Shown: positions 43,458 through 53,101 of the stretch, piece by piece
How the letters are laid out: each line of letters begins with the position of its first letter
Position numbering within the stretch: position 1 is the first letter of the stretch
NCBI GenBank assembly: GCA_964432885.1
Contig: CAYSPG010000010.1
Location: 1-64,000 of the forward strand
Length of the DNA stretch: 64,000 bases
Direction: 5' to 3'
Origin: CAYSPG01 sp964432885
Lineage (GTDB): Bacteria > Bacteroidota > Bacteroidia > AKYH767-A > OLB10
Position numbers and translations under genes: made by a program
Notes under the pieces: model-generated
Database searches by the model: none
Told to the model about the DNA's origin: nothing
Seen by the model: the letters and a program-made list of their open reading frames with translations, nothing else

Positions 43458-44855
43458 TTACCGGTTGTGCGCAACCAATATTTTTTTGGTTACCAATTTG
43501 TTTTCAATTTCAAGTTGCAAAAAATAAACACCATAAGCAAGGTTCGATACATCAATAGAAGTTATGTTTTCTGAAAAAGCGTTATTCATCTTTTGGTAAA
43601 CAATTTTTCCATCAGCCGAAAACAATTGAATATTTTTGGGATGTGCAATATATTTTTTTACCGAAACCATAACTACAGCATCGGCAGGCACAGGGTAAAC
43701 CGAAATTTCGTTTTGAATACCTGAAGCAGTATTAACACTAGTTGGTAAAAAGCTGGTGGTAAAATTGGGTAATCCAAGACGGCAGGTTGCATTGCTAAAC
43801 GTAAAACCATTGTCAATATAATTGCAGCTTATGCCTGCAGAGTCGGGATAATTAATAATTCCTAAAAAGCTGCTATTGTATTCACTTACATAAATTTTTC
43901 CGTTGCTTGCCATTTGCATAGCACCCAAATACGTATTGGTTGATGTGCCTATTAATTGCAGCGTTGCATTAATGGTAGCTGCATTGCCTGATGAAATATC
44001 CCACTGGTAAATTTTTCCTGGTTGCTGATGTGCGCAGTATAAAAATTGCCCGCTTGATGAAAACTCTAACCCCTGAGCGCCCTGACTACTTACTGGTGCA
44101 GGTAAAGTAAGGTGCTGCAGGTTAGTTACTATGCCTGTGGTATTATCAAAGTCAAACAGGTCAACATAGTTTGATGCAAAAACCGCATGAGCAAGTTTGC
44201 TTCCGTCTGACGAAAAACGTAGGTAGCCACGAAAATCGTTACCGCCAAGCGTCATGCCAATTTTTGTTTCAACAGGTGTGGCCGACACTCCGCTTGCTGT
44301 TACCAGATAAGCAAATAAAGTATCGGTAGGGTAGCTGTGTCCCATTACCCAAAAGTCGGTGTTGTTGGCATGTTTTACGGCCGTTAATTTTTCAGAACTT
44401 TTTACACGCAACAACGTGTTTTTGGTTGTTACATCGCCAAAACCACCGTTCAGTGTCATATCAACTATTGAATATGAAAACGGCCCTGTACCCGATTGAT
44501 TGGTTGTGAAAATATAATATTGTGTGGCGCTTCCCGGAAACGGAACAGCAACAGCTGATTGTGTGGAACTCCAACCACCAGTTAAGTTATTGCCATTGGG
44601 CATGATGAGATGATTGCGGCCATATACATCAACTCCGTTGGTGTAGAAAAGCAAATTGCCATTGGCATCGCTTATGGTTGCACATCCTTCATCAGTACTC
44701 ATCGAACTTTGTGCTAGCTCCACCGGGCTTCCTGAATTAAAATCAAGCGCAGCGCCATATCCAAAGTGCCATATGTTGGTTTCTTTTTGAGCCTGTGCAA
44801 ATTGCACTGTTGCAATAATGCAGGCAATAATAAGGTGTGTGTGTTTTGCTTTCAT
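43458..44855 (-). CDS. Secreted T9SS beta-propeller protein
   Basis: This 465-residue protein has a signal peptide (about 1-22, ending QFAQAQ) and a propeller with blades such as ISDANGNLLFYTNGVDVYG, RFSSDGSKLAHAVF, FSSSGQFLYCAHQ and ASNGKIYVSEYN. The T9SS domain reads ISVYPVPADAVVMVSV, GVYFLQLE and KKILVAHNR. The opening NIWHFGYGAALDFNSGSPV is characteristic of a widespread Bacteroidota secreted family. It is a paralog of the gene at 1613-3133 but lacks the palindromic insert. Confidence 0.85.
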   Translation of the reverse strand: MKAKHTHLIIACIIATVQFAQAQKETNIWHFGYGAALDFNSGSPVELAQSSMSTDEGCATISDANGNLLFYTNGVDVYGRNHLIMPNGNNLTGGWSSTQSAVAVPFPGSATQYYIFTTNQSGTGPFSYSIVDMTLNGGFGDVTTKNTLLRVKSSEKLTAVKHANNTDFWVMGHSYPTDTLFAYLVTASGVSATPVETKIGMTLGGNDFRGYLRFSSDGSKLAHAVFASNYVDLFDFDNTTGIVTNLQHLTLPAPVSSQGAQGLEFSSSGQFLYCAHQQPGKIYQWDISSGNAATINATLQLIGTSTNTYLGAMQMASNGKIYVSEYNSSFLGIINYPDSAGISCNYIDNGFTFSNATCRLGLPNFTTSFLPTSVNTASGIQNEISVYPVPADAVVMVSVKKYIAHPKNIQLFSADGKIVYQKMNNAFSENITSIDVSNLAYGVYFLQLEIENKLVTKKILVAHNR

Positions 44856-44974
44856 ACTGCAAACATATTATAAGAACATTAAAAAAATACCTTTTTTTAA
44901 AATCTTCTTTTATCAAAGATTTATTTTACAACTAAAAAATTACTTTTACCCATAAATCTAAAATACTATTTGCA

Positions 44975-45949
44975 ATGAATCCAGAACTGCTTACCGACCT
45001 TGGAAAAATTGCCGGCATTGGCGGCATTTGTGTTGGCGCTCTTGTTTTAATTTTTAGAAGTGTGATTCATGAAAACTTTTTAAGTAAAATGACACAAGAG
45101 CAGAGTTATAAAATCACCAATAAAATAATTACGTTTTCGGGAGTTTTGGTTTTGCTGGGTGTGAGTTCGTGGGTTTATTTAAAAGCTTCGGGCAATGATG
45201 TGGATAAAAGCAGAGTGGTAATAAAGGGAACGGTAAAGGATGTTGATAACAACAATCTGCAAAACATCCATGTGAATTTAAAATCGGGAGGGCAGCCATT
45301 GGGAAGTGCTACCACCGACAGCGATGGAAATTTTTCACTCTCGCACAGTGGGCATGGCAAACTTGATGCGCTGATTGAAATTACAGGCCAGGGTTATATA
45401 GTGTACACCAAAAACCTTGAGATAAATTACAGCGAAGCAACCATCCAAATAGGCGAAGTAAAATTAAAAAGCGATGACCCCAATAAAAACAAACCCATTG
45501 TTAACGTACCTTCACAGGCATCGCCAAACTCAGGCGCAAACCTGCAACAAGGATTAATAGCCACCAGTGGTAGTGCAGGTAATGCATCCATAACCATAAA
45601 CACGCTTGAGTACGGCACACTATTAAGCAGTTTGGGCGCTGCGGCCAATGCTACACTTAATATTGCCGGAGTAAGTTACACACTTACCAATTCAGATTTG
45701 ATTATTCCGTTTTCGCAACCTGGTATGGTTGATTACCAAATTACCGGTTATACCTATAATGAAATGGGGACGATGTGTAACAACAATTCGGTGGGACAAA
45801 TTGAACTTGCTGCCGGAACCAGGTATTACCTTTTTGAAAATCTTAATAACTCCTCTACTACCGATTGTAACTGGTATTTGTTTAACGAGTATCAATTTTC
45901 CCAGCAAAAAAGCGTTTTGCAGCAGCGCATCGTTCAAATGTTTCAATAG
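44975..45949 (+). CDS. Membrane-anchored protein with a carboxypeptidase-regulatory-like domain
   Basis: This 324-residue protein has two membrane segments at about 11-29 (IAGIGGICVGALVLIFRSV) and 50-69 (KIITFSGVLVLLGVSSWVYL). A CarboxypepD_reg/CNA-B-like beta-sandwich follows at about 82-155 (VVIKGTVKDVDNNNLQNIHV, TTDSDGNFSLSHSGHG). The C-terminal 150 residues are unrecognised. Topology suggests a periplasmic or surface exposed tail. The function is unknown. Confidence 0.75.
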   Translation: MNPELLTDLGKIAGIGGICVGALVLIFRSVIHENFLSKMTQEQSYKITNKIITFSGVLVLLGVSSWVYLKASGNDVDKSRVVIKGTVKDVDNNNLQNIHVNLKSGGQPLGSATTDSDGNFSLSHSGHGKLDALIEITGQGYIVYTKNLEINYSEATIQIGEVKLKSDDPNKNKPIVNVPSQASPNSGANLQQGLIATSGSAGNASITINTLEYGTLLSSLGAAANATLNIAGVSYTLTNSDLIIPFSQPGMVDYQITGYTYNEMGTMCNNNSVGQIELAAGTRYYLFENLNNSSTTDCNWYLFNEYQFSQQKSVLQQRIVQMFQ

Positions 45950-45997
45950 CTAACCGGCTGTTCTTTTTTAAATAGAAAGGCGTACGGTGTAAACAAC

Positions 45998-46005
45998 TAC
46001 ATTTG
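45998..46005 (+). promoter_or_regulatory. -7 promoter element for guaB
   Basis: TACATTTG, 19 bp before the guaB start, matches TAnnTTTG. No -33 TTG at the expected distance. Confidence 0.45.
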
Positions 46006-46024
46006 CCCGGCAAAAGCTAAAAAC

Positions 46025-47494
46025 ATGGCTATTGCAACCACAAAATTTATTGCCGAAGGATTAACATACGATGACGTATTGCTAATTCCTGCATACAGCG
46101 AAGTGCTGCCCCGCGAAGTAAACACCAGCACACTTTTTACCCGCAACATTAAAATTAATATCCCCATAATTTCGGCAGCTATGGATACTGTTACCGAAGC
46201 GGCTATGGCTATTGCCATTGCACAGGAGGGTGGCATAGGTGTGCTTCATAAAAACATGAGCATTGAGCAACAAGCGGCAGAGGTGCGCAAGGTTAAGCGC
46301 AGCGAAAGCGGCATGATACATGACCCCATTACACTGCATCAAAATTCAACCATTGGAGAAGCACTTGCAATAATGCGTGAACAAAAAATTGGCGGTATTC
46401 CTATAGTAAACGACAGCAATAAACTGGTGGGCATACTAACCAATCGTGATTTGCGTTTTGAAACTGATGGCAATAAAAAAGTAAGCAGTGTAATGACCTC
46501 GGAAAACTTGGTTACAGTTACAGGTATTGTATCGTTGCAAAAAGCCGAAGTTATTTTAATGAATCATAAAATAGAAAAGCTTCCTGTTATTGATAAACAC
46601 GGAAAGCTGATCGGGCTTATAACCTACAAGGACATTTTAAAATTTAAATCGAGGCCAAACTCATGTAAAGATGAACTTGGAAGACTACGGGTGGCAGCGG
46701 CTGTAGGTGTTACCGAAAATATGAACGATCGCGTGCAGGCGCTGATGAAAGCAGGCGTTGATGCTATTACAATTGATACAGCGCACGGACACAGCAAAGG
46801 AGTGCTGGATGCATTAAAACGTGTTAAAAAAAGCTTCCCTAAATTAGATGTGGTGGTTGGAAATGTAGGTACAGGCGAAGGTGCAAAGGCTCTTGTGAAA
46901 AGCGGTGCAGATGCAGTTAAGGTTGGTATTGGGCCCGGAAGCATTTGCACCACGCGCATTATTGCCGGTGTGGGCGTGCCACAACTTACAGCAGTGCATG
47001 AGTGTGCTAAAGCTATAAAGGGAGGTGGTGTGCCGGTTATTGCCGATGGAGGCATAAGGTTTACGGGTGATATACCAAAAGCCATTGCGGCCGGTGCCGA
47101 TAGTATTATGGCCGGGTCGTTGTTTGCCGGTGTAGAAGAGTCGCCTGGTGAAACAATAATTTTTGAGGGAAGAAAATTTAAATCCTATCGCGGCATGGGA
47201 AGCATTGAGGCTATGCGCGAAGGAAGTAAAGACCGATACTTTCAGGATGCAGAGGATGATATTAAAAAGCTGGTGCCAGAAGGTATTGTGGGCCGCGTAC
47301 CATATAAAGGAACGTTGGCCGAAACGGTGTATCAACTTGTTGGAGGATTGCGGGCAAGTATGGGTTATTGTGGTGCTAATAATATAGCATCGTTGCAAAA
47401 AGCCACTTTTATCCGAATTACCCAAAACGGGGTGCGCGAAAGCCATCCTCATGGTGTTACCATTGTTAAAGAAGCTCCTAATTATACACGGTAG
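46025..47494 (+). CDS. guaB: IMP dehydrogenase
   Basis: This 489-residue enzyme oxidises IMP to XMP, the committed step to guanine nucleotides. A TIM barrel is interrupted by two CBS domains (about 95-210, GEALAIMREQKIGGIPIV and AEVILMNHKIEKLPVI). The catalytic cysteine loop is GPGSICTTRIIAGVGVPQ, followed by ADGGIRFTGDI and the flap YRGMGSIEAM. All are normal in length and order. Confidence 0.97.
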   Translation: MAIATTKFIAEGLTYDDVLLIPAYSEVLPREVNTSTLFTRNIKINIPIISAAMDTVTEAAMAIAIAQEGGIGVLHKNMSIEQQAAEVRKVKRSESGMIHDPITLHQNSTIGEALAIMREQKIGGIPIVNDSNKLVGILTNRDLRFETDGNKKVSSVMTSENLVTVTGIVSLQKAEVILMNHKIEKLPVIDKHGKLIGLITYKDILKFKSRPNSCKDELGRLRVAAAVGVTENMNDRVQALMKAGVDAITIDTAHGHSKGVLDALKRVKKSFPKLDVVVGNVGTGEGAKALVKSGADAVKVGIGPGSICTTRIIAGVGVPQLTAVHECAKAIKGGGVPVIADGGIRFTGDIPKAIAAGADSIMAGSLFAGVEESPGETIIFEGRKFKSYRGMGSIEAMREGSKDRYFQDAEDDIKKLVPEGIVGRVPYKGTLAETVYQLVGGLRASMGYCGANNIASLQKATFIRITQNGVRESHPHGVTIVKEAPNYTR

Positions 47495-47950
47495 GCTTTT
47501 CAACACAGAATATTTATCTAAATAAATCGCAGGTTTTTTATCATTTTTTCCTTTTTTCAAAGGATTTTAAATGATAGCCAATGGCTTGTTACTGTTACCG
47601 AACAATTTGTTACTGTTTCTCAAATACTTGTTTTCATTATAACTATTAGTTGACGTTAATAATACAATGACTTTTTTTCGGGTTAGGCTCGTTAGGGTTT
47701 CACCGAGGTTTAGTAACGTTGAACCTAAGCCGTTTACACTTACCCAATTTATTGTCACCTTTTCTTAAAGGCATGGCAACCTTATTTCATAAGTCGACAA
47801 CCAAAGAGCCACAATAGTTTTTTCTTAAAAACTGGATTAAACGGCAAAATCATCTTTTACCCAAAATTTACCAGCGTTTACGGAAAAAAACCTGTGTTAG
47901 CCAAGCTTGTGTGAGATATTGCTTGCTCAAAACCAAAAAATACCGCAATA
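47495..47950. other. 456-bp gene-free leader upstream of a giant secreted-protein gene
   Basis: No coding region is convincing here. It holds the stem-loop after guaB, a duplicated TTGTTACTGTT (47587 and 47609) and a C-rich/T-rich stretch. The remainder is the long leader of the gene at 47951. A 63-residue minus-strand frame (47567-47758) is low-complexity and probably fortuitous. Confidence 0.6.
47540..47577 (+). terminator. Possible terminator after guaB
   Basis: TATCATTT and AAATGATA pair around an inner CCTTTT/AAAGG segment, 46 bp past the guaB stop. There is no strong T-run after the stem, so the call is weak. Confidence 0.35.
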
Positions 47951-50900
47951 ATGACACACGTACAAAAAACAAGAAACGCTGCCTTAAATTATATGGCAGC
48001 AGCAACAATGGCGCTTATTGTATTAATAAGCTTGCTGTTAAACAAAAGCGCATTAGCGCAAACAACACAAACATTTACCTCAAACGGCACTTTTAATGTA
48101 CCGTTAGGTGTTACTACTGTGCAAGTAGAGGCCTGGGGTGGTGGTGGAGCTGGAGGTGGGGTAAACGGATCAAACACGCAAACACGTGCTGGTGGAGGAG
48201 GTGGAGGAGGTGCTTATGTTAAAAACACATCAGTGGCCGTAACTCCCGGTGCTGCCATTACTGTTACCGTTGGCAATGGAGGTAATGGTAACACTGCTGC
48301 AGATGGTGGTAATGGTGGCGCATCCACTTTTTTAGGCGTAACAGCCAATGGTGGTAATGGTGGAAAAGTAGGCCAGTCGGGTACTCAGTTTGGTGCCGGT
48401 GGCGCTTCTATTACTGGAACCTTTAACGGTGGTGCAGGTGCAGCCGCTGCCAGCAATAATAGTGGTGGTGGTGGTGGTGGTGCCGGTAGCTCAGGCAATG
48501 GAGGTAACGGAAGCGGAACCACAGGCGGTGCCGGTGGTGCAGGTGGAGGAGGTGCTGCCCCTAACGGATTAACTTCAAATGGAAACGGTACCGATGCCAG
48601 CAATCTTTCTGCAGGTGGTAGCGGTGGTCGTAGTTCAAGCAGCACGGACCGTTCAGGTGGTGATGGTTTTCGCGGCCAGGTAAAGATTACTTATTCATGC
48701 CCATCGTATACTTTAACATCATCAGCAACTGCCACAGGACCTTTTTGTGGTAACTCTGCATCAACAGTAACCCTACGTTCTTCATCATTAACATCGGGAA
48801 CTTATACAATAACCTATAATCTTTCAGGTGGAACAACAGCTTCTGGAAATACTGCCACAATGACTTTTAGTTCAAGTAGTGGAACAGGAACATTTAATAC
48901 ATCAACTTTATTGGCCGGAACTACAAACATAACCGTAACTGCAATTGCAAGTGGTGGTTGTAATAGTTCACAAAGCAGTAACAATACTGCAAGTGTGGTT
49001 GTAATTGCAGCACCAACAGCCGTTGCTGGAACAGCAATTGCTACATGTGTTACTTCAGGTTCTATAAATATTACGGCTGGTTCAAGTTCAGCAAACAATG
49101 CAGGAATTATCTGGACCAGCAATGGAACAGGAACATTTACCAATGCTAATTCATTAACAACTTGTACGTATTTGCCAAGCGCTGCCGATATTGCAGCAGG
49201 TAGTCGTACTATAACACTTACCGCAATTGGTAACGGTGGTTGTGCAAATGCAACATCAAACAAAACACTAACTATTAATCAGCCACCAGTGGCTAATGCT
49301 GGTACTTCAATACACACCTGCAACAATTCAGGTGCAGTAAATATTACTGCCGGTGCATCTGCCAGCAATCAGGCCAGCGTAAACTGGACAAGCAGTGGTA
49401 CCGGATCATTTGCAAACGCTACTTCGCTTACCAACTGTACCTACAATCCGAGTGCTGCTGATATTGCAGCAGGTAGTGTAACGCTAACACTTACTGCAAA
49501 TCCGTTAACCGGTTGCAGCAGCAACTCAGCTACCAAAACTTTAACTATTCATACCAATCCTGGTGCACCTGGTATAATTACAGGTACTGCCAATGTTTGT
49601 GGTGTTCAGCTTGCTGGGTTAACCTATAGTGTGCCTACAGTAGCAAACGCAACTTCATATAACTGGGTAGTTCCTTCCGGATGGACAATTACAAGCGGTC
49701 AGGGATCAAACATTATTACAGTAACTTCGGGTAACAATGGCCAAAACGGAAATATGACCGTTACCGCCACCAATGCAGGTTGTTCTGGAACACACCCCAG
49801 CACCACTGTCAATATTTTTCCAAACGTAGCTACTCATAATACAGGCTTTACAACTCTTACTACAAAAACAAGTGGTGATATCCAATGTAACTCGGGTTCC
49901 CTTGCCGGATATATCAAGTTTCCTTTAAATACAATTCCTGCAGGGTCAACCATAACATCCGCGGTATTAAGTTTGGTTAATAGCAACAGCCCAACTTTAA
50001 GTTCGGCAACGAATGATATCAGGGCTTTAGGAAATAATGATCCTGTTAGCGCCTCTGCCTCAAACCTATATTCAGCTGCTACCAGTGGTTCCAGTTATAG
50101 TGCTTCCACATGGAGCAATACCGGAACAGTGAATCTTACACTTAACACAACTGCCAACACCGATATTCAAAACCGTATCGTTTCTCCGGGCTATATTGGT
50201 ATGGGATTAGACAGAGGTGGTTCTTCAACATATACTTTTTACGGATTTAATGCAGGTACCAATGCACCCAAACTTGCTGTAACCTATACAACAATTAGAA
50301 CACTTGCTGTAACGGTTGCCCCTGCTGCCGATTTAGCAGCATCAAGCAATGCACCAGTTTGCGATGGATTAGGCTTGTTTTTTTCTGCTGTAAATAATGC
50401 TTCGGGCCAAACAACGGGTAATACCTACCAATGGACAGGCCCAAACGGATTTAGCTCATCGCAGCAAAATCCAACCATTAATAACTGCGCTTCAGCTCAA
50501 TCAGGTAACTACACGGTGGTGCTTACCAATCAGTTTTTGTGTTCAGCATCTGCCACAATTCCTGTAATGGTTAATCCAAACCCGTCTATTTCGGTTAACG
50601 CTATTACCCAGGTTACCTGCAACGGATTTAATGACGGAACCTTTTCTATATTAGCTTCGGGTGGTTCTGCTCCATATTTATTTACAGATGGAGGCAACTT
50701 TAATCTTGATGGAATATTTACAGGTGTTTCTCCATCATCATATACTGTTACTGTATACGATGCCAATGGATGCGAAAACTCAGTACCTGTTACAATTACC
50801 GAGCCTGATGTACTTGCTGTTAATCCTTCTAACAACAGCCCAGTGTGCGAAGGTGTAACTTTAAATTTTGCAGCCGGAATTACAGGTGGAACAACTCCAT

Positions 50901-52930
50901 ATTCCATCTCATGGGCAGGACCAAATGGCTTTACCTCCTCTAGCGATGCCAATTCAATTAATGCTTCAAACCATGCCGCTACCGGAAACTATACAATGAA
51001 CATTTCCGATGCCAATGGTTGTTTGCAAAACACTGCCATGGCTTTAACAGTCGATCAAAATGTATTTGTTAATGCAGGTTCCGACCAGGCTTTGTGCAAT
51101 GCATCTCAGGTTACTATTAATGGAGTAAGTTCTGGGGCTATAACTTCTACTACATGGACCACTTCAGGCGATGGAACATTCTCTGACGCAACCAATATTA
51201 TGTCAACTTATACACCTGGTGTTAACGATTATGCCAACAACACAGTAACACTTACTCTTACGTCAAACTCAAACGGTGCATGTGCAGCTTCTGTTGATAA
51301 TGTAGTTGCAAAATTTCATGCTAACGTCCCTGTGGCTCCGGTTTCGGTAAATGCTCCCAATAGTGTGTGCCCTCCGGTAAATGGCTTAACGCTTTCGGTT
51401 ACCCCATACGTAGCTGCCGATTCATACCAATGGCAACTTGGCCCCACTACCACAGGCGCAACATTTGTTGGTTCAACAACAAGTTCTTCTGTAAACGTTA
51501 ACCTTGTTCCTGTTGCATCAACCGGATACACCTTCCGCGTGTATGCAATTAACGCTTGTGGTACCAGTGCCACTTATGCTTCTACTTATGTAAGACGTGC
51601 TGTATCAACTCCGCTTACACCTTCAGGTGCTACAGTAGCCTGTGCCAATGATGTTAAAGTATATTCAATTCCTGCCGTTACCGGTGCTGAGTCATATACA
51701 TGGAATGGCCCGGCAGGCTCTTTGGTTGATAACAACCCTGTGCCTTATACTACCAATGCAACTTCGGTTAGCGTAACATTCCCTTCTGGATTTACTTCAG
51801 GTCATATAGGTGTTGCAGCCAACGTGGGATGTTTTCAAACCACGTTTAAAAACTTATCGGTAAGTGTAGCCACAGTAACTGTTGGCACTATTACCGGAAG
51901 CACCTATACAGTTTGCCCTGGTTCCTCTTACACCTATTCAGTTAATCCTGTATCTGGAGCAAGTGGATATAACTGGATTTTACCACCTAATGTTACCGGA
52001 AGTTCATCATCTAACAGCATAACCATAACTGTACAACCAGGGTTTTCGTCAGCAAATATTCGTGTTGCTGCCATAAGCGTATGCGGTGTTCAATCGGCTA
52101 CTCAACAAAAAACACTTTCAATAGGAACCCCAGCGCGTCCTGCTTCTGTTACAGGGCCTCTTAATGGTATGTGCGGTCAAACGGTAGTAAACACCACTCC
52201 GTTCCAGGCCGGAGTAACTTACAACTGGACAGTGCCAGCTTCAGCAACTATCAATAGTGGTCAGGGTACCAATGCCATCAATGTTACTTATGGTACATTT
52301 ACAAACGGAACCGTTTGTGTTAATGCCGTTAACTCTTGCGGTGCAAGCCCAACAAGATGTATTACTGTAAATGGTGCCCCTGCCACACCTGCTTCTATTA
52401 CCGCTATACCCGGTTCATGGTGTGCTAATACTTCGGGTGTTGAGTTTAGTGCCAATGTTTCTAACGTTACAGGTTCTTATACACTTAGTTGGATGTATCC
52501 CGGTGCCACTGTATGTAACTATGTACTTGGTGGTGGTAACTCAACTACACTTGTTCTGGACTGGTTAAATGGTGGAGGAAATGTAATTGTTACAGCTTCC
52601 AATGCCTGTGGTAATGGGTCGCGTATGTTTTACGCTGCAAGCTCTTGCCGCGAAGAAAATGGAGAAGTGTTATCAGTTGAAAAATCACTTATCGTTTACC
52701 CCAATCCTGCAACATCAAATGCTACACTTGATTTTAGCAGCGTTCAGCAACAAGAGGTAACCATTAAACTTACCGATATATCAGGCCGACTTGTTTATGC
52801 ACAAAAAGTTAATGCTGCCATAGGTCAAAATACTCTTAATATTGATTTGGTTAAATTCCAAAAAGGCGCTTATATGATTTCGCTTGAAACAGAGCAAAAC
52901 ACGCAACAAAGCCGATTGGTAATTCAATAA
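47951..52930 (+). CDS. Giant secreted T9SS protein: Gly-rich, Ig/PKD-like, DNRLRE and SprB-repeat modules
   Basis: This 1659-residue protein has a signal peptide (about 1-36, ending KSALAQ). Residues 37-250 are a glycine-rich sheet domain (VEAWGGGGAGGGVNGSN). Two near-identical Ig-like repeats follow (SAADIAAGS occurs twice). A DNRLRE-type sandwich sits at about 626-780 (SGSLAGYIKFPLNTIPAGST). A SprB-type repeat is at about 880-960 (VTCNGFNDGTFSILASGGSA). More PKD/Ig modules lead to the T9SS domain (LIVYPNPATSNATLDFS, GAYMISLE). SprB repeats occur in gliding adhesins, so a surface-adhesion role is plausible. Confidence 0.88.
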   Translation: MTHVQKTRNAALNYMAAATMALIVLISLLLNKSALAQTTQTFTSNGTFNVPLGVTTVQVEAWGGGGAGGGVNGSNTQTRAGGGGGGGAYVKNTSVAVTPGAAITVTVGNGGNGNTAADGGNGGASTFLGVTANGGNGGKVGQSGTQFGAGGASITGTFNGGAGAAAASNNSGGGGGGAGSSGNGGNGSGTTGGAGGAGGGGAAPNGLTSNGNGTDASNLSAGGSGGRSSSSTDRSGGDGFRGQVKITYSCPSYTLTSSATATGPFCGNSASTVTLRSSSLTSGTYTITYNLSGGTTASGNTATMTFSSSSGTGTFNTSTLLAGTTNITVTAIASGGCNSSQSSNNTASVVVIAAPTAVAGTAIATCVTSGSINITAGSSSANNAGIIWTSNGTGTFTNANSLTTCTYLPSAADIAAGSRTITLTAIGNGGCANATSNKTLTINQPPVANAGTSIHTCNNSGAVNITAGASASNQASVNWTSSGTGSFANATSLTNCTYNPSAADIAAGSVTLTLTANPLTGCSSNSATKTLTIHTNPGAPGIITGTANVCGVQLAGLTYSVPTVANATSYNWVVPSGWTITSGQGSNIITVTSGNNGQNGNMTVTATNAGCSGTHPSTTVNIFPNVATHNTGFTTLTTKTSGDIQCNSGSLAGYIKFPLNTIPAGSTITSAVLSLVNSNSPTLSSATNDIRALGNNDPVSASASNLYSAATSGSSYSASTWSNTGTVNLTLNTTANTDIQNRIVSPGYIGMGLDRGGSSTYTFYGFNAGTNAPKLAVTYTTIRTLAVTVAPAADLAASSNAPVCDGLGLFFSAVNNASGQTTGNTYQWTGPNGFSSSQQNPTINNCASAQSGNYTVVLTNQFLCSASATIPVMVNPNPSISVNAITQVTCNGFNDGTFSILASGGSAPYLFTDGGNFNLDGIFTGVSPSSYTVTVYDANGCENSVPVTITEPDVLAVNPSNNSPVCEGVTLNFAAGITGGTTPYSISWAGPNGFTSSSDANSINASNHAATGNYTMNISDANGCLQNTAMALTVDQNVFVNAGSDQALCNASQVTINGVSSGAITSTTWTTSGDGTFSDATNIMSTYTPGVNDYANNTVTLTLTSNSNGACAASVDNVVAKFHANVPVAPVSVNAPNSVCPPVNGLTLSVTPYVAADSYQWQLGPTTTGATFVGSTTSSSVNVNLVPVASTGYTFRVYAINACGTSATYASTYVRRAVSTPLTPSGATVACANDVKVYSIPAVTGAESYTWNGPAGSLVDNNPVPYTTNATSVSVTFPSGFTSGHIGVAANVGCFQTTFKNLSVSVATVTVGTITGSTYTVCPGSSYTYSVNPVSGASGYNWILPPNVTGSSSSNSITITVQPGFSSANIRVAAISVCGVQSATQQKTLSIGTPARPASVTGPLNGMCGQTVVNTTPFQAGVTYNWTVPASATINSGQGTNAINVTYGTFTNGTVCVNAVNSCGASPTRCITVNGAPATPASITAIPGSWCANTSGVEFSANVSNVTGSYTLSWMYPGATVCNYVLGGGNSTTLVLDWLNGGGNVIVTASNACGNGSRMFYAASSCREENGEVLSVEKSLIVYPNPATSNATLDFSSVQQQEVTIKLTDISGRLVYAQKVNAAIGQNTLNIDLVKFQKGAYMISLETEQNTQQSRLVIQ

Positions 52931-52946
52931 AATTCACACCATCACC

Positions 52947-52984
52947 AAAAAGTCCCGCTGCGGTTAGCCGAAAGCGGGACTTTT
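52947..52984 (+). terminator. Rho-independent terminator
   Basis: AAAAAGTCCCGCT and AGCGGGACTTTT are arms 16 bp past the giant T9SS gene stop. Confidence 0.9.
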
Positions 52985-53101
52985 GTTTTTAAAATTTTGT
53001 ATCAAAGTGCTTGTTTTTTAATATTCTTTTATACATTTACCGATTGAACCTAATAAGGTTAATTGCGTATAAAATAAATTCTTACTCAAATTCATTTCAA
53101 A

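Noticed and set aside
47567..47758. 63-residue minus-strand frame in the guaB downstream gap
   Set aside because: It arises from a duplicated TTGTTACTGTT stretch, is Asn/Leu/Thr-rich and matches no recognisable family.
48385..48645. Pro-rich minus-strand open frame
   Set aside because: It is the antisense shadow of the glycine-rich domain (GGT/GGC codons read as Pro/Ala) of the gene at 47951.
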